Origin: Podarcis raffonei
Lineage: Eukaryota > Chordata > Lepidosauria > Squamata > Lacertidae
Length of the DNA stretch: 64,000 bases
Assembly: GCF_027172205.1 (NCBI RefSeq)
Contig: NC_070604.1
Span: 74,437,023 to 74,501,022 of the forward strand
Direction of reading: 5' to 3'
A model generated the notes under the pieces. That model did no database searches and was not told the origin of the DNA. It saw only the letters and a list, made by a program, of their open reading frames with translations. Below, one piece after another: positions 59,131 through 64,000 of the stretch. Every line of letters starts with the position of its first letter. Positions within the stretch are counted from its first letter, which is position 1. Both the position numbers and the translations under genes were made by a program.

Positions 59131-62100
59131 GTGAGGTTGCGTTCCATTTAAACAAAGTTAACATTATTACAATCCAAACCCTCTAATTCTGTACACCCTA
59201 CTGAATACTGCACTAGTGTCTATTCAAAACAAAAGGTGTTTCCAGACTGTCACTATTTTACAGGAGGAATTTAAGCGCACCCTGGAACTTTAGGTTTTCC
59301 ACAGTTAAAGTGTATTAAAGCACCCTGTTGTTCTAGTACAACAAACCCACTTTTAAAAATAATTTTAAAATGGACATTTTGTAGTTAAAAAAGTGATGGG
59401 GAGATGGACTGAAAAATGTGAGATGATTGAATGATTAATGAGGCAGCATGTAAACACCCCACAAGCAAATGAGGATGAAAGTTTGTTGCTGTCCAACTGC
59501 CCTGTAAACATATCAGAATGAATGCCCTATATAAGGACATATTCTAACAACCATGTAAGTTTTGCGCAGGCAAATTATGATGAATGCTAAATAAATGGAT
59601 TACCTGGACTTCAACTACCATCAGCCCCACCCAGTAATGGCTAATGATTAAGGATAATGTGAGAGGTAGTTGTTTATTCCTCCTTGTGGCATTCGTACGG
59701 AGCCCCCGGTCGTCTCACGGACTATTGACCCGTATACCACTAATCTGCTGCCACCAACCAGGTCCTCCCCAGTAAAATCACTTCAGCCTCAGTCAGGTTC
59801 TCAATTAATAGAGAAGAGTGTATTTTATTTCAGTCACAAACAAACTTACGGCATTCGTACGGAGCCCCCGGTCGTCTCACGGACTATTGACCCGTATACC
59901 ACTAATCTGCTGCCACCAACCAGGTCCTCCCCAGTAAAATCACTTCAGCCTCAGTCAGGTTCTCAATTAATAGAGAAGAGTGTATTTTATTTCAGTCACA
60001 AACAAACTTACGGCATTCCAAACGTTGTTACTCTTTACTTTCTTAGTCTTATTTTTCTCTCTCTATCTCTTCTACCTCCCCTCACTCAAGAACCCACTGC
60101 CCTAACTGTCTCTCTATTACCAGCTGCCTACCAACTGCTTCTCCAACTGCCTTTCCCAACCAGCCAACCCACTAAAACCAACCAACTACCCACCAACAGC
60201 TCACAACAACAACAACTAACTCAAACCTGGGACTAAGCCTTTTTATACACAGGGAGGCTCCGCCTCCGGCTTTCCTATTGGTCTATATTTTTAACCCTAT
60301 CTTTCCCACCTGTTCAAACATTTCCTAAATGAATGGGCAAATGCCACACTCCCTTAAAGATATAATCTGCATTTAACAACAAAGAGCCCTACTGTATCAG
60401 GCCGCAAGCCTGTTGGGTCCAGGATCCTGTTCCCACAGTGGCCAATGAGATGCCTATGGGAAATAGGCTAGCCTTACCTGAATGTAGAGGGATGCGGGTG
60501 GCACGAGGGACGCGGGTGGCGCTGTGGGTAAAACCTCAGTGCCTAGGACTTGCTGATCGCATGGTCGGCGGTTCGAATCCCTGCGGCAGGGTGAGCTCCC
60601 GTCTTTCGGTCCCAGCTCCTGCCCACCTAGCAGTTCGAAAGCACCCCTAAGTGCAAGTAGATAAATAGGTACCGCTTTATAGCGGGAAGGTAAACGACGT
60701 TTCTGTGTGCTGCGCTGGTGCTGGCTTGCCAGAGCAGCTTCGTCACGCCGGCCACGTGACCCGGAAGTGTCTCCGGACAGCGCTGGCGCCTGGCCTCTGA
60801 AGTGAGATGGGCGCACAACCCTAGAGTCGGACACGACTGGCCCGTACGGGCAGGGGTACCTTTACCTTTTACCTGAATGAAACTTCATTCTCCCCCCTTG
60901 TGATTCCCAGTATCTGATATTCAGAGGCATACTGCCTCCCAACAGTGAAACTAGAACTCCTTCTTTGGTGATCACTCGCAGCTGAGTAAGATTGTCTTCC
61001 ATGAACACAGTCTTAGCAGTGAGTCTGTAAGTGACTGTGGAGGCCATTTCTGGATCCACATGTCGTTCCACAACGGGGAAGTAGGTTTCCAGACGGGAGT
61101 TGATCACGGTGAGGGTTTGCCAAACGTGCCTTCCTCTTAGTACATTTCTCCTTTTCGTCCTGAGTTTAAGCATCTTCAAAGTCCATGGTAAAAGCTGTTC
61201 TCTAACTGGAACGCTTGCAGGCCAGTGTTTCCCAATTGTCAGTGTTTATATTACATTTTTTAAGATTTGCCTTGAGAGAGTCTTATAGCTGCATCCTCCT
61301 TGAATTTATTTAATTCTCCAAATTGGTGGCCATCACTGTGGGAGTGAATCCTGTAGTTTTAACTATGTGCTGTGTGAAGAAATACTTTCTTTTATCTGTC
61401 CTGACCATATATTCCTTGACTATAAATACTTGGAAGCAAGTCCCACTGTACTCAGTGCGATTTACTCTCAGATGTGCATAGGATTGTAGGTCCATGACTA
61501 ATTTAAGCCCAGTTGTAGAGATGAGGAAGCTGTGGACCTCCATTGGTTGTTGACCTACAACTCCCATAATCCCTAACCATTGGCCGTGCTGGGGCAGATG
61601 GGAGTTGGAGCCCAACAGTCTGGAGGGCCACAGGTTCCCCATCCTTGTCCTACTGCTTTTAAGGGGTAAATTAGACAATTTTTCCTTTTATTTTCTTCTT
61701 TCAGAGTCCAGGGCAGCAGGAACAGCTCATAATGCACCAGATGGAGCACCTTCAACAGCTAGTAGCTGAACAGCAGAAAATAATTTCGTTCTTTAATTCA
61801 GGTACTACAAGGAATGCCAGATTCCTGCCTTTTTCATCAGTGTGTTATATCTTCCAGCATAATTTGAGGAGGCTATAAAAATAACGACAGCTCTTTGGGT
61901 CATCTTGACCCAAGGTTCTGGTTTTTTAAACACATTTCAAAAGAGCAGGGTGGATGCAAGAAATTACAGGGGATTTCAGGAGGATTGGGTAAGCGGGACA
62001 TTCTAATGATGCTTGGCTTTCTCCACAAAAACAATTCTAGTGCCTATTAAAATGTCACAAACAAAACATAATTTTCTGTTGATAAATGATAGATATATAT

Positions 62101-62894
62101 GAAATAGGGAGCGTCTAGACAGGTGTTTATTGTAGGATGATAGGTCCCCTCATGGATGCATTTTTTTTGGTAGTACCCACACATCATTGGCATCAAAATT
62201 CTAGCTTGTCATTTACTCGCCATACCCTTTTATTCTGGGTTTATCATTTCCAGGGAAAATCCAGTAAGTAGAAATAGCCTCTAGTCAACAGCCTGTTTGA
62301 GATATATCAGTGACCTATTTGAAAATTCAGCCCCCATCTGGAAGCACCTAGAGTTTATCAAAAGTTGAAGAAAAAGCTGATGTTGGCAACCCATTTGTGA
62401 TAATATCAATAAACTACATACAGATTTTAAGATCTCATCTGGAGTTGCCTATACTGTAGTTTTACCATATGTGCATTCAGAAGCAAACAATCAATAGCCT
62501 CCAGAAAGGTTGGGCAACTAGTTTGGCACTGAGGTAGATAAATCATTTGTTTTTAGTGTGGAGTCAGTTTAGTAGATACTTTCTGGATAAGTGGGAAATA
62601 GACATCAAGGACACTAATTTTTGCTCCTTGCTTTGTTTCTTTATCCAGGCTTTTCAGCTTCTGCTGGTATTCCCTCTCACCTTCTTGCTATGATCCCATC
62701 CCTTCCAGGAGTCCCAGCTGCTTTATTCCCTGTCCAGTTCCCTTCGGAGAATTCTTTGCAAGCTCAGAATAATGGAAGCTCACAAACCAGTCCCTTAATA
62801 ATAAAGCCTACTTTCCAGCAACTTGCCACAGAAACCTCAGCAAACAGCAACTTCTTAGAAGTTTCAAGGGAGCACCCTGAAACTCACGAAAAAG
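58702..62894 (+). CDS. TCP10: TCP10/CENPJ-like protein, N-terminal exons (continues past window)
   Basis: Three exons join in frame: 58,702-59,130, 61,705-61,801 and 62,649-62,894. The first codes a Ser/Thr-rich, unstructured stretch. The second codes QQEQLIMHQMEHLQQLVAEQ, a coiled coil that resembles the LEQLQRLMEEQEKLL helix near the N-terminus of CENPJ/CPAP and its paralogue TCP10. CENPJ controls centriole length. The place after CCR6 matches TCP10 in mammals, which favours that paralogue. The ATG at 58,702 follows AG acceptors at 58,659 or 58,671, but an earlier coding exon is possible. The second intron (59,131-61,704) holds the outer part of arm B. If the weak donor at 62,895 were unused, translation would stop at 62,911. 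Confidence 0.65.
59688..60360 (-). mobile_element. LTR-type retroelement fossil, arm B copy
   Basis: Counterpart of the arm A LTR piece in reverse, with a 162-bp block present twice (59,688-59,849 and 59,850-60,011). No coding parts; broken. Confidence 0.55.
60474..60879 (+). repeat. tRNA-derived SINE with 11-bp target duplication
   Basis: ttacctgaatg flanks it at 60,474-60,484 and 60,869-60,879; arm A has the site once and empty. Head 'gacgcgggtggcgctgtggg', B box 'cggttcgaatccc'. Confidence 0.92.
61527..61650. mobile_element. Palindromic MITE (actacaactcccat family)
   Basis: Left 'agctgtggacctccattggt' and acctacaactcccat; right 'tctggagggccacaggttcc'. Lies just before the coiled-coil exon. 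Confidence 0.65.
61705..61801 (+). CDS. TCP10: TCP10-like coiled-coil exon
   Basis: Acceptor ttctttcag, donor gtacta. Codes the leucine/glutamine heptads (QMEHLQQLVAEQQKIISF). Confidence 0.8.
62649..62894 (+). CDS. TCP10: TCP10-like third exon
   Basis: Acceptor atccag; completes the Gly codon of the previous exon and codes IPSHLLAMIPSLPGVPAALF, then a Ser/Gln-rich stretch ending HEK. Donor gtgatg is only moderate. Confidence 0.65.
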
Positions 62895-62999
62895 GTGATG
62901 AGCTAAAGTAAAATAACCAAAGTAAAGCTGCAAGCACCTAGCAATGGTTTAAACAGAAGAAAGAAACACAGAATGAATGATTTTTTGTTTTTATATTCC

Positions 63000-63002
<3 letters not shown>

Positions 63003-63060
<58 letters not shown>

Positions 63061-63063
63061 ACA
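63003..63063. repeat. (TC)n(AC)n compound microsatellite
   Basis: About 17 TC units run directly into about 14 AC units. Confidence 0.95.
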
Positions 63064-63220
63064 AGCCCATAAAACATATGTTGGAGTGAATCAGACTTGG
63101 AAAGGTTTGTAGACATGCAATTGAATCTATGTGTCTAAGTTCTAATTTGAGCATGAACCAATGTGGACCAGAGAGGTTCCCTCCAAATTACAGAGTGAAC
63201 CAAAATTGTCCACCAGCCCT

Positions 63221-63628
63221 AGTTGGGAGTAAAAGGTAAAAATAAAGGACCCCTGGATGGTTAAGTCCATTCAAAGGTGACTAAGGGGTTGCAGCGCTCA
63301 TCTCGCTTTCAGGCCGAGGGAGCCATTGCTTGTCCACAGACAGCTTCCTGGGTCATGTGGCCAGCATGACTAAACAGTTTCCAGTGCAACGGAACACCAC
63401 GACGGAAACAAGAGCGCACGGTATCACCGTTTACCTTCTTGCCACAGCAGTACCTATTTTTCTACTTGCACTGTTGTGCTTTTGAACTGCTAGGTTGGCG
63501 GGAGATGGGACAGATCAACAGGAACTCACTCCGTTGCTGGGTTTCAAACCGCCAACCTTCCGATTGGCAAGCCCAAGAGGCTCAGTGGTTTAGACCACAG
63601 AGCCACCCGCGTCCCACAGTTGGGAGTA
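63221..63628 (-). repeat. tRNA-derived SINE, inverted, with target duplication
   Basis: Same family as 52.5 and 60.5 kb on the opposite strand. Repeats agttgggagta at 63,221-63,231 and 63,618-63,628 flank a body of about 386 bp. Confidence 0.9.
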
Positions 63629-64000
63629 GGGTTGGTGGAGTAGCCTAACAAGAGCAGAAATGGCTGGTGTTCATTTATTTGTGGACAGAAATCTATCCAG
63701 TGTCTACCATAGGTATTCACTGTTATTTTTGTCTACATATGAAGTGTAATTAATGACCCCCCTCCCCATTTCCATTGTGTTTCCTTTGCACTGAAATGAA
63801 TGGTATGGTATAACATCATGTAATCATGACATGACATGACATTCTGCCACAATGCACAGTACACAACTAGTGTAGCTTTTGCCGGAAGCTAACCTGCAGT
63901 GCAGTGGAAACAGTGCTGCATGCGACGAACCTGGGTTGGAATGGAAACTGATGCTTTCTTACATCCCTTAAATGCGAGTTCTGCCTTTTTTGTGTGTGTT
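63629..64000 (+). other. Intron of the TCP10-like gene (partial)
   Basis: No exon or repeat is recognised up to the window end. Confidence 0.4.

Larger units (their letters stand above)
55014..59427 (+). other. 4.4-kb block that splits arm B
   Basis: Has no counterpart in arm A, where the flanking bases are adjacent. Contains unique sequence, a CpG island (about 56.28-56.90 kb), a SINE fragment (56,965-57,110) and the first supported coding exon of the TCP10-like gene. Confidence 0.8.
59428..61040. repeat. Inverted duplication, arm B, outer part
   Basis: Reverse complement of 40,735-39,676, about 3% different by eye. It resumes exactly where the inner part stopped. Carries a 162-bp tandem repeat and a SINE that arm A lacks, and lies inside an intron of the TCP10-like gene. 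Confidence 0.9.

Noticed and set aside
59670-60236. 188-codon open frame with internal repeats
   Set aside because: It is the reverse of an LTR fossil, and the protein repeat simply reflects the 162-bp tandem block.
39676-61040. Inverted duplication as a pure assembly artefact
   Set aside because: The arms differ at many bases and by unique insertions with target duplications, which an artefact would not create; long reads would still be decisive.
60862-61179. 105-codon open frame on the - strand as a gene exon
   Set aside because: It runs through the CR1-like tail repeat that is also present in arm A and elsewhere; no splice support.
1-64000. CRISPR arrays, operons, bacterial or phage features
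   Set aside because: The sequence is plainly vertebrate nuclear DNA; no regularly spaced short repeats with unique spacers.

Overview
The window is nuclear DNA of a land vertebrate, most likely a squamate reptile (lizard). The basis is long introns with consensus splice sites, CR1/L2-type LINE ends, tRNA-derived SINEs of the Sauria kind, an L1-like element, and many short DNA transposons with TA or 8-bp target duplications. The order CEP43 - CCR6 - TCP10-like matches the gene neighbourhood of human 6q27. The exact species cannot be read from the sequence.

Layout. Positions 1-22,210 hold the 3' two thirds of CEP43 (FGFR1OP/FOP, centrosome and cilium anchoring) on the + strand, as ten exons joined in frame. 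Positions 22,211-34,800 are intergenic and rich in transposons. CCR6 (the CCL20 receptor) lies at 34,803-38,401 on the + strand, with a micro-exon coding only Met-Ser-Gly followed by one large exon. From 51,331 down to 41,345 on the - strand is an SLC16 (monocarboxylate transporter) family gene of eight coding exons. They join without a frame break into a predicted 840-residue protein; its GC-box promoter region is near 52.1-52.3 kb. From about 56.3 kb to the window end on the + strand is the start of a gene resembling TCP10/CENPJ, with a CpG island, three supported coding exons, and continuation past the window.

The most unusual content is the transporter. Its last exon adds a 393-residue acidic tail to a normal-sized 12-helix core. 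The tail carries four core repeats with an exact 44-residue (132-bp) spacing, each opening with R-[KR]-V-[AS]-F-A-D-D. This fits the RVxF docking motif for protein phosphatase 1 (PP1) and closely resembles the RVSFAD docking site of PPP1R3 glycogen-targeting subunits. A transporter with a tandem PP1-docking tail is, as far as I know, undescribed.

The second unusual feature is a broken inverted duplication. Sequence from the transporter gene and its downstream flank (39.68-50.53 kb) recurs in opposite orientation at 52.84-55.01 and 59.43-61.04 kb. The copy is a scrambled transporter pseudogene, and its tail has fewer repeat units. The copy is interrupted by 4.4 kb holding the CpG island and first supported coding exon of the TCP10-like gene. 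Later insertions (a SINE and a Tigger-like MITE) are found in only one arm and give relative dates.

The genes do not form an operon-like unit. CEP43 and the TCP10/CENPJ-like protein are both centrosome-linked, CCR6 is an immune receptor, and the transporter is a membrane carrier.
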